From the NCBI GenBank assembly GCA_903840165.1, contig CAIMEY010000006.1, forward strand, positions 23,258 through 87,257: DNA of 64,000 nt, written 5' to 3'. The notes under the pieces are model-generated. The model worked only from the letters and a program-made list of their open reading frames with translations, was not told where the DNA came from and ran no database searches. The translations under genes were made by a program, and so were the position numbers. Shown here piece after piece: positions 52,477-60,866 of the stretch (its first letter is position 1; the number at the start of each line of letters is the position of its first letter). This DNA comes from an uncultured Myxococcales bacterium. Its GTDB lineage: Bacteria; Myxococcota_A; UBA9042.

Positions 52477-53026
52477 CGTTCGGCCCAATAATGATTTGCA
52501 AGCCGGTGGCCGTCTGCTCAGATTGAGCTACGATATCCATTGGCTTGAGAACGCCCGAGGCCAGCACCCGCCTCGAGCGCGTTTGTCGCTGGCGATCGAG
52601 GGCGCGGGTGCCCCCCCAACGATCGTGAATCCGGTCGTCGTACGCGTCGGACTGCGCCAAGATCGCGTGGACCGATGCGACCAAGGCTGTCGCATCGAGG
52701 GGCCCGCAGCTGAGAAAGGAGGTCGACAAGGTAATGCCATCGGTGTCGGTGGTGCCAAACCGCCCAATCTCCAGCAATTCGCTCTGTTCCAGCAGCCAGC
52801 CCATGAGCCCTGAGGTCAGCCGCACCTTCTCAATCAAGAGAGACCGCGCGACAATCCGGCAGATTTCGCCACGAAAGACGCGTACTTGTACCTCAACCAT
52901 GGCCGACCCCTGCCACAGCAGGTAGTTGGGCTGATGCGCGTCGGTCACCACACTTGGAAAAGACTGGCGCAGCGCCTGTCCAACAGCCTGGAAACAATGG
53001 CTTTGCGTGTCGGATTCGAATTGCAC
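52469..53026 (-). CDS. YbjN/CesT-fold (TY-Chap) domain protein
   Basis: 185 residues, no signal peptide, from GTG 53026 with GGAG seven bases upstream. The pattern NYLLWQGSAMVEVQVRVF, LLEQSELLEIGRFGTTDTDGITLSTSFLSCGPLDATALVASVHAILAQSDAYDD is what I know from YbjN / T3SS-chaperone-fold proteins, which bind partner peptides. No secretion system is nearby, so it more likely serves as a small chaperone or regulator for the coupled lipoprotein gene that overlaps its 3' end. Residues after ~135 are basic and less ordered. Assignment is by fold pattern and moderate. Confidence 0.55.
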   Translation of the reverse strand: MQFESDTQSHCFQAVGQALRQSFPSVVTDAHQPNYLLWQGSAMVEVQVRVFRGEICRIVARSLLIEKVRLTSGLMGWLLEQSELLEIGRFGTTDTDGITLSTSFLSCGPLDATALVASVHAILAQSDAYDDRIHDRWGGTRALDRQRQTRSRRVLASGVLKPMDIVAQSEQTATGLQIIIGPNDD

Positions 53027-53246
53027 AGCATGGCTCCAGCGGCCCGCAGGCGGGATTGGCTGCAGTGTACCATGACTTGGCTGACCAGATACTCGGCGTT
53101 GCGGATCGTACGGTTTGCTTGAGTCCCAAGGCAGTCGATCGACGTCTTTTCACTAACTTGGTCGGCGGTCCCAAGGTTCGCTGCCGTAGGGGCCGAATCC
53201 TGCACGCCAAATCGGTGCGTGGACCCGGCTTGAACGCTAGGTTGGC

Positions 53247-53918
53247 CTAGTACGGCTCCTCAATGCGTCCAGGCGCATTGGTAGCGCCATCGGCGGTATG
53301 GCAAGTATTGCAATCCCCATTTTTCTGCGGACTTAGCATGTCCCGCGAGATGCCGTTCTTGATGACCCGTGCTGTGTACGGCATCGTCAGGCTTTTCTGA
53401 ATGTAGAAGTTCCCTGCCGCGTTGGTTGTCGCCGTCACCACTTTGCCATTAGCATCAGTGAGTTCCACCGTGACGGAGGCTGACCCGTAGCAGCTGTCGA
53501 CGGCGTGGGCGACCGGATAGACGGTGCCAGCCGCGTAGAAGAACGGTCCTTCGCCTTGGTTATGGCAGGTGATGCAGGCTTTGCCGGGATACATGAGCGT
53601 TGAGCCCTTGTTGCCGCTGGTCCATTTCTTGCCGGACGGGCAGCTGTTGTCGACTCCGGGGCCTAAATCGTCAACAAATGGACTACCAAGGTCTTGGTCC
53701 ACAGCGGTGTCATCCATGGCAGTGTCCGGCACGGCCACATCAGCGCCCAGCGCATCGGTATCGGTGACCGCCGAATCGCCAGCCGTTCCGTCCAGTGTCG
53801 CGACTCCGTCAACCGTGCTGCCATCGGCCGCGCCCAGGGTGCTGGACGAACCCGTCGCCGTGGAACAACCCACGGCAGCCAAGGTGGCGGAGAGCAGGAC
53901 TAGGGCAGAAAGATTCAT
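53247..53918 (-). CDS. Diheme cytochrome c lipoprotein with inserted beta-domain
   Basis: 223 residues. Lipobox AVGC (Cys18) and an Asp/Ala/Thr-rich linker. Two heme-binding motifs, CITCH (115-119) and CNTCH (203-207), flank a domain of about 80 residues, SASVTVELTDANGKVVTATTNAAGNFYIQ, that looks like a carboxypeptidase-regulatory or Ig-like beta-sandwich. Putting such a domain between two CxxCH motifs is unusual compared with simple diheme cytochromes; axial ligands are not obvious. Likely surface or periplasmic electron transfer. Start ATG has GAGG about five bases upstream. Confidence 0.75.
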   Translation of the reverse strand: MNLSALVLLSATLAAVGCSTATGSSSTLGAADGSTVDGVATLDGTAGDSAVTDTDALGADVAVPDTAMDDTAVDQDLGSPFVDDLGPGVDNSCPSGKKWTSGNKGSTLMYPGKACITCHNQGEGPFFYAAGTVYPVAHAVDSCYGSASVTVELTDANGKVVTATTNAAGNFYIQKSLTMPYTARVIKNGISRDMLSPQKNGDCNTCHTADGATNAPGRIEEPY

Positions 53919-54065
53919 GAAATCCTCGAAGAAGTTGGGGTCCAAAGGCGATAAAGACCGCTGGGCTGCCGGCAAACGAACGGGCCAAGCAGCAGCAGGC
54001 GGCACCGTAGCGATTCCCGCCTACCCCTGCAAATCGGGCGTTTCGGTCCAAGGCCAGGACAAATG

Positions 54066-55547
54066 CTAGACGGTAGCAGAAAACCTTTGCATGCCAGACA
54101 TTTCCGCCGGCAGCCAAGCATCAAAGCACATGGCCAGCGGCCGAACCAGAATGCGCCCGAGATCGCTGACCGTGAGCCGATCTGGGCCCAAATCGATCAG
54201 CCCGTCGGCGGCCAGGGGCTGCAGGAGTTGCAGGGACTTGGCAAAATGCGCATCAAAATCAATGCCATGTTTGCGCTCAACGGCAGCCTTGTCGACAATG
54301 CCATTGCACATCAGACTTTGGATGACATCACTGCGCAGCTGGTCCTCGGCCGTCAGGCGCAGCCCCCGTGTGGCGGGCAAGACGCCGGAATCTACGGCGC
54401 CGTAGTAGGGGTTGAGCTTGCGTTCATTTTGCGCAAACAAATCACCGATGTAGCTGATCGATGTCAGGCCGACGCCCACCAAGTCCGTGCCTGCCGCGGT
54501 GGTGTAGCCCATGAAGTTGCGCTGCAGCGTGCCATTGCGCCGGGCCTTGGCCAACTCGTCGTCTGGCAAGGCGAAATGGTCCATGCCGATGAACTCGTAG
54601 CCGGCACCGCTCAGGGTCTGCAGGGCCATCTGGAAGAGCTTGAAACGCATGGCCGGATCGGGCAGCGACTCGGCGTCGAAGCGTCGCTGCATCGGCTTGA
54701 GCCACGGAACGTGTGCGTACCCGTACAAGGCGATGCGATCAGGACGAATTTCAAGCACTTGCTGCAGCGTGCGGGCGAAGGACTCCAGCGTCTGTTTGGG
54801 CAGGCCGTAGATGAAGTCGAGGTTCACGCCGGAAAAACCAACCTTTCTAGCCTGTTGAACAAAACCAGCCGTGAGTTCAAAGCTCTGGTCGCGGTGGACT
54901 GCCTCTTGCACCGCGGGGTCGAAGTCCTGGCCGCCCATGCTTAGGCGATTGAAGCCAATCTCGCGTAATTCCTGCAGATGTTCAAAGGTCAGGATGCGCG
55001 GATCGGCCTCCAGAGCGATTTCCGCATCGGCCGAAAAGTGAAACTTGCGACCAATGGCAGTCAGCAAGCGGCGCATCTGCGCAGGCGTGAGGTAACTGGG
55101 CGATCCGCCACCCCAATGCATCTGCGTGGTCGGCACTTCCGGCAAGTGTGGCGCCAGGAGGTCGAGCTCTTTGTCGACCCGGTCCAAGTACGCATCGGCT
55201 AGGTCCGTCCGCGGCGTGATCAGGACGTTGCAGGCGCAGAAGTAGCACTGGCTTGGACAGAAGGGCACATGGGCATAGACCGAAAGTGGTTTGCCATTGC
55301 CTAGTTTGGCCTGGTCGCTCGCGTGGGCTAGCGCAGCATGAAGGTCGGCAGGCCCGATTTGGTCATGCCACGCCGTAGCGGGCGGGTAACTGGTGTAGCG
55401 AGGCCCACGTCCGGCATGGCGGCGCAGGATATCCAGCGGCAAATCCTGCATCCAATCCAAGTCTTTGCTGGGACTACCCTCTGCCCCCGGCCGAGCTGAA
55501 CGGGAATCGGCCCCTGTGTTTTCAGACACATTGCGCTGTTCTGCCAT
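54066..55547 (-). CDS. hemN: Oxygen-independent coproporphyrinogen III oxidase
   Basis: 493 residues, radical SAM enzyme of anaerobic heme synthesis that converts coproporphyrinogen III to protoporphyrinogen IX. The cluster motif CPSQCYFCAC (Cys97, Cys101, Cys104, Cys106) is the HemN-specific CxxxCxxCxC, and GGGSPSYL, EADPRILT, GFNRLSMGGQDFDPAVQEAVHR and IYGLPKQT follow, with a GMDHFALPDDELAKA segment and the C-terminal HemN domain. The ~35-residue N-terminal extension is low-complexity. Start ATG 55547 has AGGAGC seven bases upstream. The order DksA/TraR-like, DUF465, hemN on minus suggests one operon; a possible FNR-like site lies upstream. Confidence 0.94.
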   Translation of the reverse strand: MAEQRNVSENTGADSRSARPGAEGSPSKDLDWMQDLPLDILRRHAGRGPRYTSYPPATAWHDQIGPADLHAALAHASDQAKLGNGKPLSVYAHVPFCPSQCYFCACNVLITPRTDLADAYLDRVDKELDLLAPHLPEVPTTQMHWGGGSPSYLTPAQMRRLLTAIGRKFHFSADAEIALEADPRILTFEHLQELREIGFNRLSMGGQDFDPAVQEAVHRDQSFELTAGFVQQARKVGFSGVNLDFIYGLPKQTLESFARTLQQVLEIRPDRIALYGYAHVPWLKPMQRRFDAESLPDPAMRFKLFQMALQTLSGAGYEFIGMDHFALPDDELAKARRNGTLQRNFMGYTTAAGTDLVGVGLTSISYIGDLFAQNERKLNPYYGAVDSGVLPATRGLRLTAEDQLRSDVIQSLMCNGIVDKAAVERKHGIDFDAHFAKSLQLLQPLAADGLIDLGPDRLTVSDLGRILVRPLAMCFDAWLPAEMSGMQRFSATV

Positions 55548-55604
55548 CGGTCTTGCTCCTTGCCCGCGGTACCGCTTGGGTGCCAAACCCGCAGGGCCCG
55601 AAGT

Positions 55605-55853
55605 CTATGCCAACGCGGCGGCGCGCGCACGCTGATAGAGCGTGTCTTTGCAGTGGGCGCGCTCCACCTTCCAGGTCTCCAATGTCTGATCGCCCACCGG
55701 TTCTACTGAACTTTCAGCCTGATAGATACGCTTGTCCAATTCGCGGTAGGTCGCTAACAACGTGGCAAAGCTGGCGTCTTTGGCTTGAAGTTGCAAGACA
55801 ACCTGCTTGAGGTCTGGGAATTCACGGGTTAAATCGTCATGGTGTTCTAGCAT
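55605..55853 (-). CDS. DUF465 (YdcH-type) small protein
   Basis: 82 residues, helical, cytoplasmic. HDDLTREFPDLKQVVLQLQAKDASFATLLATYRELDKRIYQAES is the DUF465/YdcH pattern, with a heptad-like coiled-coil helical hairpin. The C-terminus (TLETWKVERAHCKDTLYQRARAA) matches the usual L-K-x-ER-x-x-L-KD. Function of the family is not established. AGGAG lies seven bases before ATG 55853. It is 57 bases upstream of the hemN start and 64 downstream of the TraR-like gene, so likely cotranscribed with both. Confidence 0.85.
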   Translation of the reverse strand: MLEHHDDLTREFPDLKQVVLQLQAKDASFATLLATYRELDKRIYQAESSVEPVGDQTLETWKVERAHCKDTLYQRARAAALA

Positions 55854-55917
55854 CGTAGGTCTCCTCGGCGGTTGAAGCGGGCGATGCCGCGGCGTGGCGG
55901 AACCAATCACTGACTAT

Positions 55918-56271
55918 TCAAGCGTTTATTTCAGATGCGCAGGGAGCGCAGGTGGCGATGTGCGGCAAGATCTCCAGGCGCTCCCAGGCGATGGGGGCAC
56001 CGCACGCTAGGCAGCGACCATAGGTTCCGGCCTCTAGCCTTTGCAGCGCCGCTTCGATTTGGCGAAGGCGCAAAACACCACTGCAATCAAGGGCATCCTC
56101 GACTTCATCATTGTCATGTCCGGCGGCGCGGTCCAGTGGATCTGCCTGGGGTTCGCTGGCCGTGCGTTGGTGATGTTCAACGCCTTGATGCTGCCTGATT
56201 AGTTCAAGTCGGTCCTGCTCTAACCGCTGGCCTAGTTGAGCCAAGCGATGGTGAATTTCATTGGTATCCAT
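55918..56271 (-). CDS. DksA/TraR-family zinc-finger protein
   Basis: 117 residues. N-terminal coiled-coil-like helix (EIHHRLAQLGQRLEQDRLELI), a variable acidic middle, and a C-terminal C4 zinc finger CLACG...CAPC (Cys87, Cys90, Cys108, Cys111) in the DksA-like YGRCLACGAPIAWERLEILPHIATC. Family members bind the RNA polymerase secondary channel and alter transcription initiation. The usual two coiled-coil-tip aspartates cannot be clearly placed. First gene of the group with DUF465 and hemN. GAGGTG lies six bases upstream of ATG. Confidence 0.85.
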   Translation of the reverse strand: MDTNEIHHRLAQLGQRLEQDRLELIRQHQGVEHHQRTASEPQADPLDRAAGHDNDEVEDALDCSGVLRLRQIEAALQRLEAGTYGRCLACGAPIAWERLEILPHIATCAPCASEINA

Positions 56272-56434
56272 AAGCGCACCTCATGGCGACCGATATCGTC
56301 GCAAAATCAGCGGCCTTTGGTGCGAAACTGGCCAACGCGCGGTCAGCTTCGCCCAGGAGGGTGGCTAAGACATCGGCCACCGCCCGCTGACAACACCAAG
56401 CAAGGAGGCAGGCCGCCTTTAGGCAAGATGCGCC

Positions 56435-56448
56435 TTGACGGCGATCAA
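56435..56448 (-). promoter_or_regulatory. Possible FNR-like site
   Basis: On minus TTGAT-CGCC-GTCAA matches the FNR consensus TTGAT-N4-ATCAA at nine of ten fixed positions. It lies about 165 bases upstream of the dksA/traR-like gene that leads to hemN, whose E. coli homologue is FNR-controlled. It is far from the start codon and I find no well-placed -10 box, so the call is weak. Confidence 0.3.
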
Positions 56449-56486
56449 TTCAGCGAGGCAGGGGCGGGCAAGGATACGAGGCTATG

Positions 56487-59400
56487 CTACTGCAATCCTA
56501 GGGCAAAATAGCCATTCCAGTCCCCCAAGGGACCCATGCCGCGCGCAAGACCGAGACGGACGAGGCCCCAAGGTATATAGCCGAATTCATAGTCCATTCG
56601 CAGCTCAGCGCCGGCCGTGACGATCGCGCCGCCGCGTAGCCCTTGGGCCGGCAAAGTCGAACCCAAGGCGGCAAAATCGCTAAATGGGACCAGGGACACG
56701 CGCCGGCCAAAGACGGGCAATACGTCCAAGCCGCGGCCGACGTCGAATAGGGGCAAATGTAGGGCCAAAGTACCCCAAACCGCAGCGTTTCCGCCCAGGG
56801 CATCGCCGCCCTGCCCACCTAGCCCGCGCACGGTCAAGCCCGAGGCAACGGAGCCAAAAATCGATTGGGCTGCAAGCGGTTGTAGGCCATGTACGGCGAA
56901 ACCGGGGTCTCCGGGCGGTGCCAGGGCCTGATACGCGCCATTGGCCGTGATCGCCAGGACACGATGTTGCCCAAGAGGCCAATGATGTTCCGTCGTTGCA
57001 TTGATGACAACCCGTCCCATCTGCCCGTCTTGCCGCGCGCCGACGGTGCCGGTCAGGCCGATGAGGTGCAGCTTTTCGGCGATCGTCGAGTCGGCGTACT
57101 GCTGGGACTGCAGCCAGTAGACGCTGACATCACTCAGGTATTCCTGGCCAACCCATGGCTCGGTCGGAACCACGGCGCTCGGATCGTAGGGGTAGACATT
57201 GCGGTACCACGGCTGGCGCAAGGCGGAATGGGTCATGCGCAGATCCGCAGAAAACTGCCAAGTATCGCGCAGTCCAGGCAAGTCCCAGGCCACGGAAAAA
57301 CGCGCGCCGGTGCGATCGGTCGGGGTCGCCCGATAGCGATACCCGCGAATAAAATAGGCTATTCCTTGTTGGTAAGCGGCATCGAGCGTCAACGTGGGTT
57401 CCCACGCAGTCAAAGCGGCGCTGGCATAGACCAGCGGGTCGGTACCATCGTCGCGCAATTGCCCAAAAAGACTCCAGTTCCAGTGAGAGAGCGCATCGGA
57501 TCCGTACAATGTCGCGCCTAGCCATAGCGCGCCGGGGTCTGTCGTCGCTCGAGTCGTATCGGTCACGGCCAGCGGATACCAGGCGCGAGGCCAGAAGTGA
57601 CGCCAAGGTTGATAAGGACTTTCAAGCCCTTGTACAGGTGTCGGCGCATACGGCAGTTCACTCGCAGCGATCGGCTGCTGGGGCTGTGGCTGCAGGGTTC
57701 GGACAAATACGTCGAGGCCCTGCCCCACGTGCTCTACCGTGACAACCGTTTGCAGATTAGGGCCTTGGGTTGCACTGACCACCCCGGTTGGCGTGCGGCT
57801 CTGCGCCAGGACCGTGCCCTGCGCCAGGTCCGCCACCGAGGCGACGCGGAAATCGCCGACGGTCTGCACCGCGATGAGCTGTCCGTCCGTCCTGAGCTGT
57901 AAATCCAGCCAACTTCCAGGCAGTTGCCGCGACCGCGCCTGCCCAAGCCCCTGCTGCCACACGGGCCGGCCGGCACCGACGCCATGGTCGTAGAGGAGCT
58001 TATACCCATCCGTTGCAACTAGTTGCATGGGACTATCGAGCGTTTCCCCCACTGGAGGCGCCGCCAAGCGCAAGATCGACGGCGGCTGCGGGCGATCGGC
58101 CTGCGCGACTTGCAGCAGCTGCGGCCAAGGCAAGGACCGCACCTCGGTCTTCCCTGCAACTATGCTGATATAAACAATTTCCTTGCCGTCCTGGGCAAAG
58201 CTCGGACTGCGAACCCGCGCTCCTTGGGTCAGGCGCAGGCTCGGCTGCCAGTGCGAGGGAATCGGCAAGGGCTGGTCACTGGGCACCCACGAGGCGGTCG
58301 TATCCTCAGGTAATTGGACGGCAATCAGCTCACGAAATAGGTAGAGGCGCTCGGTGCGCCGGCTTTCGGTGAATAGCAGCCAGCGGCCTCCTGGGGCGAT
58401 CATGGGCTCGTCGCAGTCGAGTTCGCAGACGTGGATCAGGCGTCGTTTCAAGGTGATCGCGTCGATCTCCTCGACGACATTGAGTTGGTCATTGGGCGAA
58501 TGCGCGACGACCACCGAGCTGGGCCTGGTGCCAGGGCGGATGCGGCCGCGCCAGTTGCCGTCCAAGGTCAGGCGCGCGTCGCTTTCGGCATGTACCCCAA
58601 AGGTCTTTGTCTGCGGATTAAAAGAGAGATCTCGCCACTGCGCCTGCACCCGGGCCGCGTAACGCGCCGAGGCGTCCGCCCAAAGCCGCTGCAAGCTGTG
58701 GCCCCAAACCTCGCGAGACAACCCATTGATACCAAAAGGGATGACGTGAGCGCCATAGGCCTGCAGGAAGGCGAGGAGCTTGGCGTGCCCAAACTGACGA
58801 ACGATGTCGTCGATCAGCAAAGAACCAAAGACATACCAGCTGTTGCCGCGGGGCCAGCGCAGGGGGGTGCCGGTCATTTGCTGGAGATCGGGCCAATTGT
58901 GGTCCATCACGGCTGCGCGCATAAGGGCTTGATATTGCGGCGAATCAATGCGCCCGCCGTGGCCAGCAACCGCAGCGTCACGCCCCGTGTGCCGCGTTTC
59001 CACATGAACGGCAAGGCCTTCGAGCACAAAGCGCGGCAAGACCGCATTGGGATACCAGCGATGGCCAACGACGTAATGGGAAGCGGCGGGCAGACCAGAA
59101 ACCTCCTCCATGTGCAGGACATGTGTGAATTCGTGGAAGATTAGCTGCCTGAGCCAGTCACCGTGGTCGCCCAGATCGTCAGCTGGGGAGGGCGGATAGG
59201 CCTGTAAGTGCACGTGATCGAAGGGTAATACGGTGGCAAAGCCGTTGGCGTCATCCGAGTAGTCGTCCAGGGTCAGATGTAACTTTGGAACATGACTGGA
59301 AAACAGCGGCTGCAGGGCCTGACGCGCATCGGCCAGGGTCGCTAGCGCCAACTCGGCCATTTCCCGCAGCGGTGCCGGCGCGTGGATTTCAACGCCGGGA

Positions 59401-59516
59401 GCCGACCATGTGCGCCACTGAATTTGGCCGTCACCCGCGTGGGCCGGACGGGGCATTAGCGTGTATAGCAACGAGGTAAGTCCGCACAGCCAAATGGAAA
59501 TTCGGAACTGCCTCAT
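56487..59516 (-). CDS. HEFTH metallopeptidase / propeller / outer-membrane barrel protein
   Basis: 1009 residues with a signal peptide ending RPAHA (cleavage near 27). Domain 1 (about 30-340) is a zinc peptidase: LIFHEFTHVLHM gives HEFTH (His128, Glu129, His132), and RFVLEGLAVHVE supplies the third ligand near Glu166. Domain 2 (about 370-640) contains TolB/PD40-like propeller blades (PMIAPGGRWLLFTESRR, RSPSFAQDGKEIVYIS). Domain 3 (about 700-1009) is an outer-membrane beta-barrel (RMDYEFGYIPWGLVRLGLARG, ending YFALGLQ with the C-terminal aromatic pattern). It resembles the propeller-barrel proteins of Deltaproteobacteria. Substrate unknown. ATG 59516 is preceded by GAGGTC; the frame runs further upstream but without signal features. 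Confidence 0.78.
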   Translation of the reverse strand: MRQFRISIWLCGLTSLLYTLMPRPAHAGDGQIQWRTWSAPGVEIHAPAPLREMAELALATLADARQALQPLFSSHVPKLHLTLDDYSDDANGFATVLPFDHVHLQAYPPSPADDLGDHGDWLRQLIFHEFTHVLHMEEVSGLPAASHYVVGHRWYPNAVLPRFVLEGLAVHVETRHTGRDAAVAGHGGRIDSPQYQALMRAAVMDHNWPDLQQMTGTPLRWPRGNSWYVFGSLLIDDIVRQFGHAKLLAFLQAYGAHVIPFGINGLSREVWGHSLQRLWADASARYAARVQAQWRDLSFNPQTKTFGVHAESDARLTLDGNWRGRIRPGTRPSSVVVAHSPNDQLNVVEEIDAITLKRRLIHVCELDCDEPMIAPGGRWLLFTESRRTERLYLFRELIAVQLPEDTTASWVPSDQPLPIPSHWQPSLRLTQGARVRSPSFAQDGKEIVYISIVAGKTEVRSLPWPQLLQVAQADRPQPPSILRLAAPPVGETLDSPMQLVATDGYKLLYDHGVGAGRPVWQQGLGQARSRQLPGSWLDLQLRTDGQLIAVQTVGDFRVASVADLAQGTVLAQSRTPTGVVSATQGPNLQTVVTVEHVGQGLDVFVRTLQPQPQQPIAASELPYAPTPVQGLESPYQPWRHFWPRAWYPLAVTDTTRATTDPGALWLGATLYGSDALSHWNWSLFGQLRDDGTDPLVYASAALTAWEPTLTLDAAYQQGIAYFIRGYRYRATPTDRTGARFSVAWDLPGLRDTWQFSADLRMTHSALRQPWYRNVYPYDPSAVVPTEPWVGQEYLSDVSVYWLQSQQYADSTIAEKLHLIGLTGTVGARQDGQMGRVVINATTEHHWPLGQHRVLAITANGAYQALAPPGDPGFAVHGLQPLAAQSIFGSVASGLTVRGLGGQGGDALGGNAAVWGTLALHLPLFDVGRGLDVLPVFGRRVSLVPFSDFAALGSTLPAQGLRGGAIVTAGAELRMDYEFGYIPWGLVRLGLARGMGPLGDWNGYFALGLQ

Positions 59517-59657
59517 GACCTCGACCGCTAGGACCGCCGGCCCCGCGCTCCCAGTGTGGGACAGCGAGGGCGCTGGTGCAAACGGCGCTTTACGTCGCGG
59601 CGGCCAAGTGCAATTCTCGGGCGGATTCAGGCGTCTCGCCCGCCACAGGAACTCGAG

Positions 59658-60053
59658 ATGAACCCAAGCGCCGCGGCAGGGCCCGATGAACCCGAGCAAG
59701 CCCCACTGTCTGCAGAAAATCCAGATAGTTACGCGCAGATGCTGGCCTTGGTGCAGGCCTTTCATGACAAGCACGACCTCCAGGCCAAAGGCGGCGAGGA
59801 ACTCGTGTATCGCGTTGCTCTTTTGGCCGAAGAGCTCGGCGAAATTTCCGCGTGCGTGACCAAGGGCAAGCCCCCCGAAGCGCTGGCCGAAGAGTGCGCA
59901 GATCTACTGATTTTGCTGCTCGGCACCGCCATCTCAGCGCGCATGGACTTGAACCAGGCGTTTTGGCGCAAGATGCAGCGCTTGCAGAATCGCTCGGCGC
60001 GGATGGTGCAAGGGCGCATTCGCGTTTCTGAATTTACCGAATCGCAACCTTGA
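59658..60053 (+). CDS. MazG-like nucleotide pyrophosphohydrolase domain protein
   Basis: 131 residues, single MazG/NTP-PPase-type helical domain. Metal-binding acidic motif AEELGEISACVTKGKP (Glu58, Glu59, Glu62) followed by EECADLLILLLG (Glu79, Asp82) is the EExxE...ExxD pattern; the long MQRLQNRSARMVQGR helix ends it. Such enzymes hydrolyse nucleoside triphosphates to monophosphates or act on dUTP/ppGpp-related substrates; specificity is not visible. ATG 59658 has AGGA seven bases upstream; upstream start codons would add residues outside the domain. It is divergent from the barrel-peptidase gene. Confidence 0.82.
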   Translation: MNPSAAAGPDEPEQAPLSAENPDSYAQMLALVQAFHDKHDLQAKGGEELVYRVALLAEELGEISACVTKGKPPEALAEECADLLILLLGTAISARMDLNQAFWRKMQRLQNRSARMVQGRIRVSEFTESQP

Positions 60054-60083
60054 AGGCGACCCGATCGCGAGGACCAATGCCCC

Positions 60084-60845
60084 ATGCGCTCACTCATCCT
60101 ACTGATATCATTGCTTTTGCTCTCGTTTCACGCGTCGATTGCCTGGGCCGATGACGAAGGGCCCGCCCTGCGCGACGGCGATCGCTGGTTTATTCCCGTG
60201 GACGTGGGCGTGGGCCCGGCCTTGCACTTCCTACCGGGCTATTTGGGCGGCGGTATGCCAGAAACTGGTTTGTCCTTAGGGCTTTACGCTGCTGTACCAC
60301 CCGAAGTCGTTCAGGACCAACTCAAGCGCGCGGTCATCCCCGATGCGTACAAGGGTCTGGTGAAAAACCTTGATACGACACATGAATGGCACTATCGCGA
60401 TGCACCGATCACGTACATTCCCGATCACTTCATCCTTTCGCCGCAAATCCTGCAGCAAGGCAAAAGTACCTCGGCTTACGGTGTGCTTTGGGACCCGATT
60501 TTGCTAGATTTTTCGCTAGGTTTACTGGGTGACACCGAATCGCCCGTGCGACTGACCGCCGGCCTGGGCCTGCCGACGCTGATGGCCTTGTACGTGGGCA
60601 ACAGCAAGCTGGTGGACGGTCACGCGTGGATCTTCGGTCTGGGCGCTCAGGCCCATGCTCAACTTACTTTCCGTTTTTCCTACGCTTTTTCGATTTCGGC
60701 CGAGTGGCGCTCCACCCTTCAGGTGACCAACAGCTACGACTTGGCGCAGACGCAGTACTTCACAGGCGATTCCCAGCGCTTGTGGCATTTGGGCACGGCC
60801 ATGTTGCTGTTTCACTTCCGCATTCCGACCTACCAACAGCTCTAG
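60084..60845 (+). CDS. Predicted outer-membrane protein, unknown family
   Basis: 253 residues. Clear signal peptide (LILLISLLLLSFHASIAWA, cleavage near residue 22). The mature chain has many short amphipathic strands with Gly and Tyr/Phe ends (FIPVDVGVGPALHF, VRLTAGLGLPTLMALYVGN, FGLGAQAHAQLTFRFSYAFSISAEWRS), consistent with a small barrel. I recognise no family. It is 30 bases after the MazG-like gene and 21 before the UnbV-type lipoprotein gene, suggesting an operon. Confidence 0.55.
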   Translation: MRSLILLISLLLLSFHASIAWADDEGPALRDGDRWFIPVDVGVGPALHFLPGYLGGGMPETGLSLGLYAAVPPEVVQDQLKRAVIPDAYKGLVKNLDTTHEWHYRDAPITYIPDHFILSPQILQQGKSTSAYGVLWDPILLDFSLGLLGDTESPVRLTAGLGLPTLMALYVGNSKLVDGHAWIFGLGAQAHAQLTFRFSYAFSISAEWRSTLQVTNSYDLAQTQYFTGDSQRLWHLGTAMLLFHFRIPTYQQL

Positions 60846-60866
60846 CAGCCCGGGCCTGGAGACCTC

